From: Theobroma cacao
Lineage: Eukaryota > Streptophyta > Magnoliopsida > Malvales > Malvaceae
DNA length: 64,000 nucleotides
Assembly: GCF_000208745.1 (NCBI RefSeq)
Contig: NC_030855.1
Location: 427,823-491,822 of the forward strand
Reading direction: 5' to 3'
Numbering within the stretch: position 1 is the first letter of the stretch; each line of letters begins with the position of its first letter. Below the pieces are notes generated by a model, which was not told the DNA's origin, did not search any database, and saw only the letters and a list, made by a program, of their open reading frames with translations. Below are positions 47,201 through 64,000 of this stretch, piece by piece. A program made the position numbers and the translations under genes.

Positions 47201-49727
47201 GCAGGGAATGACATGGCTCAACTCATATGTGGAGGTTGTCGAACATTACTAATGTATACACGCGGAGCAACAAGTGTAAGATGCTCTTGCTGTCACACCA
47301 TTAACTTTGCACAAGGTACAATATAATGATTTTTTGCATGAGATGTAAATTTGTGGTTGTAATATTTGGAAGTGCAGAACTGTTGGAATTAAAGAAGAAT
47401 GGAAAATCATTTTTGGTCTGCAATGAAAATCTAATGCTTGTGGAGTGAATTTTTGTTTCTTACTGTTAACTTTTTCTGCACTGTATATAAGTTTGAGTGT
47501 GGTTCAGTTTTCTCAGAAAAAAAAGTGTGGTTCTGTTTGCTGATGAGTGCTTCCAGTTCTGTACTTTTCAAGTGTCACAAGGTGTTCCTCATGCATTTAA
47601 CTTGTGACTATTGTATTCTTCATTTAATAGCAGTCTGAGCTATTTTGAGTAGTTAAATGATCTTAGTATACTTCTAAAATTTGTCTGCCATGTTGACAAT
47701 GGCTGTTCCAATCAAATTAAGGTGCTTCTTCTTTTTTCATCTTCTAGCATGCACTTGCAGTTTTGTGTGGCAGTGGATTCAAGTTGGAGCATGCACTTTT
47801 AGCCTGTGTCTTTGTGGTTGTTAATTAGAGCTTTATTTGCAGCTATTTAAGCTATTCCAGTAACTAAATCATCTTAATATGCTTCTTTACAGAAAGTAGT
47901 TTGATTGTTTTAGACTCTAGTTCTGTCTTAGAGAGCTTTGAATTGGAACTTTTTTGTGAATGGTTTTCAGCCTAGCAGTGAATTCAGTCTTTAAAATTTA
48001 AATTTTAAGTTGTAGCTCAACCATTCTCCCTTCGATAATGAAGACAGATATTTTGTTCACAAAGTTATATACTCTTCCATGAATTTTGAGAAGTGAGTAC
48101 AAACAGTGCAGTATTCTCTTCTTTGGTTCCTCATTCAACTTTTGATCATTGCATTTCCAGGTTGCCTTGCAACTGAATTAGTAGTTTTTATTTCTTCTCA
48201 AAAGAAAAAGAAAAGTTTATTCTTTATGTTGCTTGTTTGTTACTTTTTCATGGTCCCCAGCTTATTTACTGACTTGTTTTTTTTTGGATCTCATGACTAT
48301 GAAAAAAGCATCCAACCAGATTGCTCACATCAATTGCGGGCACTGCCGTACGACATTAATGTATCCATATGGAGCTCCATCAGTCAAATGTGCTGTTTGT
48401 CAATATGTAACTAATGTTGGAGTAAGTAATATTCAATTGATACAACTTTTCATTATTGCATTTATCATTAACATTCAAATATATGTTTAAGAATTTGCAG
48501 AGATTTAGAGATTTACATTCATTTCACAAGAGCCTAAAAAAGGCTTTTCAAAAAAAAAAAAAAGGCTAAAAAAGGGCCTTACTAATTTATTATTGGCTTG
48601 ATATAATGGTGCATATCTGCATGTTTCCGTTTATTTGGTTTTTGTGCAGTTGCTGCAAGCTCTTTGCTGTTGTGATGTACCAAACATAATCATGTGTTCT
48701 TGTTTTCGGGTCCTTTGTCTATGTCTTCTCTCTCTCCTGATTGAATTCAACTTTGGGGCAATTCCTCTCAAACTTGGTCTTACTCCCCATCTTAATTAAG
48801 TAGCTATTGGGAGATTTAGGGCAGGATTAGTTTTAATGGGAATAGGATCAACTCCCTTTTCTTAAAAGAGGCTTTGGGCTATTTTGGGTTTTGGATTTCT
48901 TAGCAAGATTCAGGGAAGGGTAGGGCAAATTTTGCTGGTACCCTTTCATTGCCATCTTATTATGGCCATTTACTTCTCAAATATCCAAAATTTGTGCATC
49001 CCAGTACCCTGTGGAATAATTTTGCTTGCAAGTTATGTTTACAAACCAATTTTGAATATATTAATGTTTCCTTTTAATGAATGCCCCTGATCTAATATTC
49101 ACAATATGAATTCTCAGAAAGCTGTCTTTCTGTGTTTTTTCCCTATAGAATGATTTTAATTATACTTAAGCAGAAGGATAAGTACTTTTTTTCTGCTTAT
49201 GTCTATGCAATTAATATTTTGGGCATCGGTGTGAGATGCAGTGTATACATTTCTGTCTAGAGGAACTGTATTTGGTGCTTTACGTATTCCTCACTCTCTA
49301 TTCTCATCTATCATTCAGATGGGCAATGTGCGGGTTCCACTTCCCGTAAACAGACCTAATGGAGTAGCTGCGACAGGGACTACACCATCTACTTCAACAG
49401 TAAGTTTTGAAGTTGGTTATTGTTTCTTATAGTGAGAAAACGGAGATGGTTTTGGGTTACCAACTGTGTAGTGAATCTAACTTTTTGCCGCCAATGCTGC
49501 ATTCTCAGAGCCAAACAGTTGTCGTTGAGAACCCCATGTCTGTTGACGAGAGTGGCAAATTGGTAAATATAAGTTTAAGTGCATATTTTTGTTATACATT
49601 CTTTTCGTTTTCTTGAGCTTTTTATTCAAGTTGAAAGTGGGGTGGGGGGAGCATAAAGCATGCTGACAAAACTACGATATTGCAGGTGACCAATGTCGTG
49701 GTTGGCGTAACGACAGACAAGAAATGA
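44281..49727 (+). CDS. LSD1: LSD1-type zinc-finger protein (negative regulator of cell death)
   Basis: Arabidopsis LSD1 restrains superoxide-triggered runaway cell death and binds bZIP10 and metacaspase AMC1. Six exons (44281-44392, 47205-47315, 48309-48421, 49319-49399, 49509-49562, 49686-49727) give 170 residues, a little shorter than the 189 of Arabidopsis. Three zf-LSD1 domains, each of the form CxxCRxxLxYxxGAxxVxCxxC, are at about 7-29 ([19 protein letters not shown]), 46-68 and 84-106. The C-terminus, [15 protein letters not shown] then [13 protein letters not shown], is the invariant family tail. Intron 2 (44393-47204) is 2.8 kb and holds a tandem duplication. The acceptor before exon 3 (TATGAAAAAAG|CA at 48308) is purine-rich and unusual but is the one that keeps the [10 protein letters not shown] frame. 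The gene is followed on the same strand by the CASP-like gene. Confidence 0.95.
45222..45448. repeat. Tandem duplication of 112/115 bp in LSD1 intron
   Basis: Two adjacent copies, 45222-45333 and 45334-45448, both start TTGCCACAAATATT and end GCCTTATGTTGG. Each contains ATGGGCCTAAATGCTGAAAT. They differ by roughly a dozen changes, mostly small indels. The sequence is intronic and noncoding. Confidence 0.9.
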
Positions 49728-51643
49728 TGGGATGAGAATTTTGAGTTTGATTGCTCTTTTATTTGATAGGAGAATGCATACAAACATTGTTATGATTGCT
49801 GGAAAGATAGAAATGGAAATTGGTTTGTGTATATTATGTGGACAATGGGAAACAGTGAACATTTATTGAAGAATGTGTGATGTGCATCTGGAGTAATGAG
49901 AGGTGGGGAAAGTGTTTTTTATATGATTTGCCAAACTGAAATAATGTTTGCTTAGCCTAGTGAATGTTTTCATCTACTAGATAATTTCTATGCTTCTGTC
50001 GAACCTCTTCTTACCTTGGGCTTATTTTGCTCAATTGGCTTTGGTCCTTAGAGGACATGATATGCTTTGTTTCAGGTTGAGGAAACTCCTGCATCTTTGG
50101 AGCCTTTCTTAACTGCTGATATTTCTTAAAAGTGCAATAATATTTCTATTTTTCACTAAAAAAAAGTAAATTTTGCTTACGTCCTTGGGATTTTGATTTA
50201 TTTTACACGACATTTTGATTAATTCTTTATAGATATTTTTTCATCAAGTAAGATTTTACGGTTAATTTTTGTTGTCTAGGTGTTAAATTCGGAAAAAAGA
50301 AATATAAAATATTATGTAAAAGAAGTTAACACTGAAAAAAGCGTCGGTGAAGTTTACTCGAAAGTGAAGTATTTCTATCCTGGGTTAAAAATTCTGATAA
50401 AACGGTACTTCCTATGTAAATTGAAAGGTGTTGGACTTCGGCAGCCAAACGCAATCACCAAGGAAGCCTAAGAGCAAGTTTGAAGAGCATATCGCACGGA
50501 TCAACATGACCACTGGCTATTGGTCACGGTTTCAGACAAGAGTTTTGAATTTTATGTCTGATCGAATGTGTATTAGAATTAGATTGAATCTTTTAAGTGC
50601 TTATATTTCACATCATTTTTAATATGTGAAGCATCTTTTGTGGAATAAAATTGTGAGTAAGAGTGAGAAAAATTAGGCCAAATCAATTACTTATTCAAAT
50701 TAAATGTAATTTAGATAAAGCAGTTTGGTCTAATTAATTCATTAGGTTAATTGGTCCAAAATATTTGGTCTAATTGATTTTTTAGTTCATTCTTGATTTG
50801 AAAGTTTTTGGACCAAACTAAACTAATTATATATATTATTTTTAAATTTATATAAAATATACTACACATTTTATATTTTTACTTTTTCATTTTTTTTCAA
50901 TTCTTATTTCTTTTAATTCCTTTTTGTTTATGCATTTTAAAGGTGTCGAAGATTGAGATTGTGGATTCCATTTTTGTTATTGAGGAATGATGAGTGAAGA
51001 GGTTAAAAATGCATTCTTCACATTTTAAATTGAGGTAAATGTTAAAATTTTATGATTTTTTTTGCATAGTTTTTATTTTTAATCTTCTTTTACTTTGTTA
51101 TTATATAAATTTTATACTAATTATATATTTTTTATTTTCTTTCGTTTGTTAGATAGACTATGTGACTAAATGTAAAAAACTAAGTCATAGAGGAGATTCA
51201 AGTTGATAATTTGTGATGGTTTATGGTCTTGTCTTAGATAGTTTTATTTTGTGAATGTTCATTTTATTATCTTTGACCTTTTTATTATGTTGAATCTTAA
51301 ATGTTAATTTGATGATTTATGTAAAAAGTCATAATTATGTAAGTGAAGGAATAAATTTTATATTTTTTTTTATGTTTAGATTATTTGTATATTTTATAAT
51401 TATGGATGAAGTTTATAAATTTTAATATTATAATTTATAAAAATAATAAAATAATAAAATTTTGATTTATTAATTCAAAACCGAAACTAATTTGATATTT
51501 AATTGGTTTGATCCTCTTTTATGTTTAGTCAATTTTCTAAAAATATTTAATCTATTTGGTCTTGATGTATGACGGATCAAACCATCCAAATCACTCAATT
51601 ATTCATCCTTAACTATAAGATTCAATGGATCAAAACGCATCAT

Positions 51644-51843
51644 ACCTAACAAGTTGGCGTGAACCGTGACATTTTTCGTCCAATTACCAAAAATTTTTTA
51701 AAGACTAATAAACACCTCTAATTTCTTCAAGTGAAGCCACAATACCTAACGAGTTGGTTTGGACCGTAACATTTTTCGTCTAAAATCCAAAAGCTTTTTA
51801 AAGAGTAATAAACACCTTTATCTTACTAACCACATCATTAAGC
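51644..51843. repeat. Tandem duplication of a 100-bp unit upstream of the CASPL1B2-type gene
   Basis: Units begin ACCTAACAAGTTGG at 51644 and ACCTAACGAGTTGG at 51744, exactly 100 bases apart. Both contain GTGACATTTTTCGTC or GTAACATTTTTCGTC and CTTTAAAAAG-like words, then AATAAACACCT. They are about 80 percent alike by eye. The array ends about 140 bases before the TATA box. Confidence 0.85.
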
Positions 51844-51984
51844 TTCAAAAACTTCACAACCACCAACACCCAACCTGTTAAAAATGGTAAGTGGATGGGT
51901 AGACCACCCAAGGAAACAAATCCTTTTGTCAAATTTCATTGTAAGACTCAACATTTGATACGCACCCTGAATCTTTTCACCCTT

Positions 51985-51992
51985 TATAAATA
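51985..51992 (+). promoter_or_regulatory. TATA box of the CASPL1B2-type gene
   Basis: TATAAATA lies 74 bases before the chosen ATG at 52059. With the usual 25-35 base spacing, transcription would start near 52015-52025. That leaves a leader of only about 40 bases and puts the ATG at 52001 outside the transcript. Inferred from position and consensus only. Confidence 0.6.
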
Positions 51993-52058
51993 AAGTTGCC
52001 ATGGATCTCTCCCCTTGTTCCCATCAACGTTCCTATAGCTTCTCTTGTATATCCATCC

Positions 52059-52821
52059 ATGGCTCCACAAAGTGGAACTGAGAAACCAATGTTTGGGTAC
52101 GGCTCTATTTCCTGCAAGGCAAAGAGTAGGTGGAGTTGGACCTTGGTGGGGCTGAGACTACTGGCGTTTCTTGCCACAGCCGCTGCAGCTGTCGTGATGC
52201 TACTCAACAAACAAACCAAAACTTTTGTGATTGCCACCGTTGGAACCACCCCTGTCAACCTTACTCTCACGGCCAAGTTTCAGCACACCCCAGCATTTGT
52301 GTAAGTATTGATTAATTTATTAAAGTTTTGTTTATGATCAATTACTGATAGATTTTTCTTTGTTTACAGGTTCTTTGTTGTAGCTAATGGACTGGCCAGC
52401 ATCCATAACTTGCTGATGGTAATGGTGGATTTGTTCGGGAGCAAGGTTGATTACAAGGGACTCCGATTTGCCATGATTGCCATTTTGGACATGGTAGGTC
52501 TAACTTCCTTTCCATTTTTGCTTTTTTTTTTTTGTTATTTTTATCTAGAGATGCGTAAACCATTTTTGATGTTTGGTTTTTGGATGTGCATGCATGCAGC
52601 TGAACGTGGCGTTGGTGTCTGGTGGAGCGAACGCAGCGGCGTTCATGGCGGAGCTGGGGAAGAATGGGAATTCCTATGCGAGGTGGGATAAGATTTGTGA
52701 CAGATTCGGAAGGTTTTGTGACCGTGGCGGCGGAGCTCTCATCGCCTCATTCGTTGCTCTAGCTCTTATGCTTATCATCTCTGTCATCTCCATAGTTAAA
52801 GTTCTCAAGTCCAATAAATAA
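52059..52821 (+). CDS. CASPL1B2: CASP-like membrane protein, subfamily 1B (CASPL1B2 type)
   Basis: Four-helix plasma-membrane protein of the Casparian-strip membrane domain family; CASPs scaffold a membrane platform, while the role of 1B members is poorly known. Three exons (52059-52300, 52370-52493, 52600-52821) give 195 residues, close to the Arabidopsis length. Helices are at about 27-49, 79-103, 111-140 and 167-191. The family Arg in helix 1 (R33 in GLRLLAF) and Asp in helix 3 (D121 in AMIAILDM) are present. Other landmarks are FVVANGLASIHN and SGGANAAAFMAELGKNGNSYARWDKIC with Cys155/Cys162 in the second extracellular loop. Translation is set at the ATG giving MAPQSGTEKP; upstream in-frame codons lack an ATG and probably lie upstream of the transcript start. 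Next to LSD1 and a JMJ14-type gene, as in Arabidopsis. Confidence 0.94.
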
Positions 52822-53219
52822 ATGCTTGTTATGTTCTTCTTCTTTGACCCTAAACTTGGATCATTTGTAACGCACCTCAACTTAATTATATTCAACCATT
52901 TTCGATTTATATTGTCACATGAATAACATTGTCAAATCTGATGTTCAAGGAACATATATAGAAATCTCTTGTCCCTGTTTATATATTAGTTGATATGTTG
53001 TGCTAGTGTGAGTGGTCTTTTTCGTTTCCGGACTTATAAACATTGTTTATTGTTTTGGAATCCATTTTAGAAATGAAATATTCTATTCTTTTTTAAATTT
53101 CACTTTATTAATCTCGAGTTTATAAATCCAAACATTTAAGGTGAAACCTTAAATTTTAATTAACCATTGAAGTCAGAGGCGGAGGGAGAGGGGCTAGTAG
53201 GGGCCGTTCTCAAAATTTC

Positions 53220-53245
53220 AAATATATATATATATATATATATAT
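53220..53245. repeat. (AT)n microsatellite
   Basis: About thirteen AT units, then GTATATT. It sits just inside a GC-rich-headed segment (GGCGGAGGGAGAGGGGCTAGTAGGGGCC) that resembles the start of a widely dispersed noncoding plant repeat, though that identity was not checked. Confidence 0.85.
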
Positions 53246-53910
53246 GTATATTATTTTATTTTAAAATTTTATAACTTTGTCCCTTTAAATATTAAAATTT
53301 TTATTTTCGTCGTCTCAAACTTAAAATCTTGACTCTATCATTGATTGAAGTATACCCTACATATATTAATTTGTTAGGTGAATAATTTCATGCAAAAATA
53401 AGAATTTAAAATTACAATGTAATACTTATAATAGACTAGACTTATCCATGGGTCAGGTGGCCTGTCAGGCCTTTTTAGGCCCAAAATTGATCAGTGAAAT
53501 TATTATATTAATGAAACTTTTTATTTGATTTAAATTTTAAAATATTTTTAACTTATTAAAATATTAAATATAAATTTTTTAAATATTTTATGGATGAAAT
53601 TATTCATATGTCTTTTAAAATAGTAAATGAGAAATTAAGTTTTTAAAATTCAAAATTTAAAGGTGCCATTTGATAAATCGAAAATTTAAACGATGAAAAA
53701 TTTAAGTACTAAACTATTTATTCTAGAATGCTTAAACATTGATTTATACTATAAATAACAGAATACGATTTTATAAATATTTTATATTGAGAAAAATTAA
53801 AATAAAAGAAAAACTAAGGTTACTATAATTAAATACAATATAATTTTTAATATTTTAATTTTTTTATTAAACAAAAAATAACCTAATTCTTGTAACAACA
53901 TAAATTATTG

Positions 53911-54428
53911 ATATAATATTTAAATAAAGTCCCTAAACTATTCAAAAATATTCAAATAAATCTTTATTTTTTATTACGTTTAAATAAGCCATCGTACTTT
54001 TATTTTAAGTCAAATAAGTCTTTATGACTAATGATTCGCTAATTACTATTAGTAAAAATATCACTTGTCATTTTATATCCATATGATATTGCTATGATAT
54101 TGATGTGTAAAGAGAAAAATATTATATGATTATATTATCATGTCAAATTAACATGTTATGTCATCGTCAGTTATAATATGTCAGTATGTCATATCATAAT
54201 TAATTATGATATTTTAACATATTATATTAGTGTCACGCTGTATAGAATAATAAATAATATTTTGACTAAATCAATTATTAATCATAAGAGCTTATTTGAT
54301 TCAAAATAAAAAGTATAAGAGTTTTTTTGACCTAAAATAAAAGTTAAGGGCTTGATTGAATGTAATAAAAATATAAAAGTTTATTTGAATTTTTTAAAAT
54401 AATTTAAGAGTTTTTTTTTGTATATTAT
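53911..54428. mobile_element. Foldback or MITE-like element with about 150-bp inverted repeats (copy B)
   Basis: The left arm (about 53911-54060) contains TATTCAAATAAA, TTATTACGTTTAAATAAGCC and AAGTCAAATAAGTCTTTATGAC. The complement of the right arm (about 54261-54428) contains ATTCAAATAAAC, TTATTACATTCAATCAAGCC and AATCAAATAAGCTCTTATGA, in the same order. The 200-base centre is AT-rich with repeated TATGATATT and TGTCA words. No open frame is present. It shares arms and core with 26088-26510. Confidence 0.7.
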
Positions 54429-54652
54429 GCCTAAATTAATTGAAAAAAACTAAAGATGCTATTTGAAAAAAATTGAAAGTATAAGGGGCGTGAATAAAAT
54501 TTACCCAATTTAAAAAAAAATAAAGAGACGTAAGGTACGAAGTACAAGACACGCAAAGGACAATTCCTGGTTGGTTGGTTAGTTGGTAGCCGGTTTCAGT
54601 TAATACTGCGTGCGTTTTGGGTTTTCGCGGCTTCCATTGTTTTATTCTACTT

Positions 54653-54674
54653 TCTCTCTCTCTCTCTCTCTCTA
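54653..54674 (+). repeat. (CT)n tract near the presumed JMJ14-type transcript start
   Basis: About ten CT units within a TC-rich stretch that marks the start of leader-like sequence. CT tracts are common around plant transcription starts. This is both a microsatellite and a possible core-promoter element. Confidence 0.75.
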
Positions 54675-55383
54675 TTATCTTTTTCTTTCCTTAAAATAAT
54701 TATTTATTAATTTCTCTTTCTATTTTTCTTTTATTTAAATTATTATTTTAGATTCAATTCCTGGTCGAGCAGGGACTCTTCTCTCCTACGTGCCTTACCT
54801 CATCAATCTCTTTTCTTTTTCCAAATTAATTTAAATTTAATTTATTTATACTAACAAAACAACACCTTGGAATGTCAGCCGTTCCATACTTTTTTAATTA
54901 ATTAAAAATAAATTCTCTTTTCTATTTTTTTTTTTAAATTTCATATTCGTCTGCTCACCGTTGATGGTTAATTTTTTTTTTCTTTTGCCTTACGTTTTAA
55001 ATAGGGCTTACCGAGTCAAAAAAAAAAAGATATTTTTACTTAATATTATAGTTAATGCTAATTAATTGAGGAAAATTAGAGTTAGATTGGGATTAATAAA
55101 GATCTTACCTTTCTGGAATTGGTTTTAGAGTTTTTGGTTAAATTAGGGCAAAAAGCAATTAATGCTATGGTTCTTGCTATTTTTATTAGGGGAATGTGAT
55201 TTGGACTGTTCTGATTTCTTTGTTGAAACAAACCCACCAGGAAACTCTTTCTACCAATTGCTAGGTCAGGTCAAATTTAGAATCTTTCATTTTTTTTCCT
55301 AAATATTGACAAGAAAAAACCCTTTTTTTAAAATAAAAATAAAATTTTTATTTAGTTTTGATAATTCTTTCCTTCCCAAGGGA

Positions 55384-63249
<7,866 letters not shown>

Positions 63250-64000
63250 ATTGAAGAAGGTGGAGATAAACAGCTTTAGAAATAAGGGTATAAAGGAACT
63301 AACACGTTTTCTAGGTCATTCTTATTGGGAGCAGTTTTTAGCTTAATTGTTCGACTCTCAGGTCCATTCTTTCAAGAAATCCATAAGAGGTACACAAAGG
63401 TCCCATTTGCCTGAGGCACAGGCATTGGCCATTTGCTTTAGAGTCTGCCATTGTTGATGCCTCTAACTTATTGTAGATAAGGCCACTTTGTACCTTGGAA
63501 AATTTTGCTAACCTTACTGAAATAGATGTCTTTTTAGTAATTCCTATTTAGATCATCAGTTTTTTTTTATTTAAATTTTTGATGCTGCAATCATATATGA
63601 TGAAGGAGAAGATTGATCAGAAAAACATTGCGGAGCTCATTCATGAAGGGTTAATTCTATTATGTACTTTCTTTTTTTCACTTCTCATTGTTTTTCCAAC
63701 CAAGCAAAGTCCTAATAGTAAAGTAGACCAAAACGTAAGGAAATTGTAAATGCTAACAACTAATTATTACAAACAATAAATGTAATAAAGCAAAGAGACA
63801 TAGAAAATGAGCAAAATTCTGATTCTAATTCTTGATGAATGCCAGTATGAGGCAGAATACAAAGAATTAATGCAATATCATCTCAATTCTCAGACAAGGA
63901 AATGTACCCAAAGAACAGCAAAAATAGGCACATGAAGAAAACAGTCAATGGAACAGTGATTAAGCCCAGATTAATACCAGAATTAAGCAAAACTCATCAG
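63250..64000. other. JMJ14-type 3' region and unassigned right edge
   Basis: The 3' untranslated region of the JMJ14-type gene probably covers about the first 300-350 bases, with AATAAA-like signals thereafter. The last 400 bases are AT-rich. They show no frame, splice pattern or protein similarity that I can recognise on either strand. They could be the 3' end of a neighbouring gene on the minus strand. Confidence 0.5.

Larger units (their letters stand above)
49728..52058. other. LSD1 3' region and CASPL1B2-type promoter
   Basis: The LSD1 3' untranslated region probably ends within 49728-50150. The following AT-rich stretch to about 51620 contains variant words TTTGGTCTAATT at several places (about 50727-50771), suggesting decayed repeat DNA, but no element could be delimited. 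A 100-bp duplication lies at 51644-51843. A TATA box is at 51985. Frames at 50280-50622 have no recognisable content. Confidence 0.55.
52822..55383. other. Spacer and JMJ14-type promoter and leader
   Basis: The CASPL1B2-type 3' region is followed by repeats: a GGCGGAGGGAGAGGGGCTAG sequence near 53178, an (AT)n tract at 53220-53245, and a foldback element at 53911-54428. The JMJ14-type transcript probably starts near 54550-54660, where sequence becomes TC-rich with a (CT)n tract at 54653-54674. The leader up to 55383 has long AT runs and may be spliced. No other gene was seen. Confidence 0.6.

Noticed and set aside
51996..52058. N-terminal extension of the CASP-like protein (21 codons open upstream of the ATG)
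   Set aside because: The extension has no ATG, and the TATA box at 51985 places it at or before the likely transcript start. Family members begin near MAPQ-like sequence.
52001..52081. An out-of-frame ATG uORF overlapping the CASP-like start codon
   Set aside because: Given the TATA box at 51985, the ATG at 52001 should lie upstream of the transcription start. It would matter only if transcription starts earlier.

Overview
This is nuclear DNA from a flowering plant, almost certainly a eudicot. Genes are split by many short AT-rich introns with GT..AG borders. Intergenic DNA is very AT-rich and carries MITE-like and satellite-like debris. Every protein recognised is a plant family member that aligns over its full length with a known Arabidopsis-type protein. 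I found no bacterial, viral or organellar genes, no rRNA or tRNA, and no CRISPR. All exon borders below were read by eye from splice sites, reading frame and remembered family sequences. No alignment or search was run.

Layout, left to right: (1) the 5' two thirds of a mitochondrial 3-hydroxyisobutyrate dehydrogenase gene (minus, runs off the left edge); (2) a GHR1-type LRR receptor pseudokinase (plus, 7470-11810); (3) the Obg-like ATPase OLA1/YchF (minus, 12944-21229, 12 exons); (4) a chitinase-like protein of the CTL1/POM1 type (minus, 22809-25200); (5) a divergent GDP-L-galactose phosphorylase (VTC2) paralogue (plus, 28469-32679) with an upstream ORF in its leader; (6) an intronless malectin-like receptor kinase of the HERK2 type (minus, 33377-35923); (7) an ESCRT-III VPS2.2/2.3 subunit (plus, 38350-41807); (8) the zinc-finger cell-death regulator LSD1 (plus, 44281-49727); (9) a CASP-like four-helix membrane protein, CASPL1B2 type (plus, 52059-52821); (10) a JMJ14-type histone H3K4 demethylase (plus, 55384-63249). 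The last 750 bases show no gene.

The order is informative. In Arabidopsis, as I recall the locus numbers, HIBADH and GHR1 are neighbours (At4g20930/40), HERK2 and OLA1 are neighbours (At1g30570/80), and LSD1, CASPL1B2 and JMJ14 are consecutive (At4g20380/390/400). The window therefore looks like an ancestral block whose genes were split between duplicated segments in Arabidopsis. These genes do not form an operon-like unit. Several (GHR1, LSD1, the VTC2 relative, OLA1) touch reactive-oxygen or stress biology, which may be coincidence.

The item most worth a second look is gene 5. It keeps the VTC2 fold and gene structure, but the HxHxQ nucleotidyl-transfer motif reads D-V-Y-F-Q. Its leader still has an in-frame uORF that can start at ACG, the arrangement by which ascorbate represses VTC2 translation. 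Other notable structure: a 4-unit tandem repeat of about 140 bp downstream of CTL1, two foldback elements with long inverted repeats, a 100-bp duplication just upstream of CASPL1B2, a 112/115-bp duplication in an LSD1 intron, and a probable GC-AG intron in the VPS2 gene.
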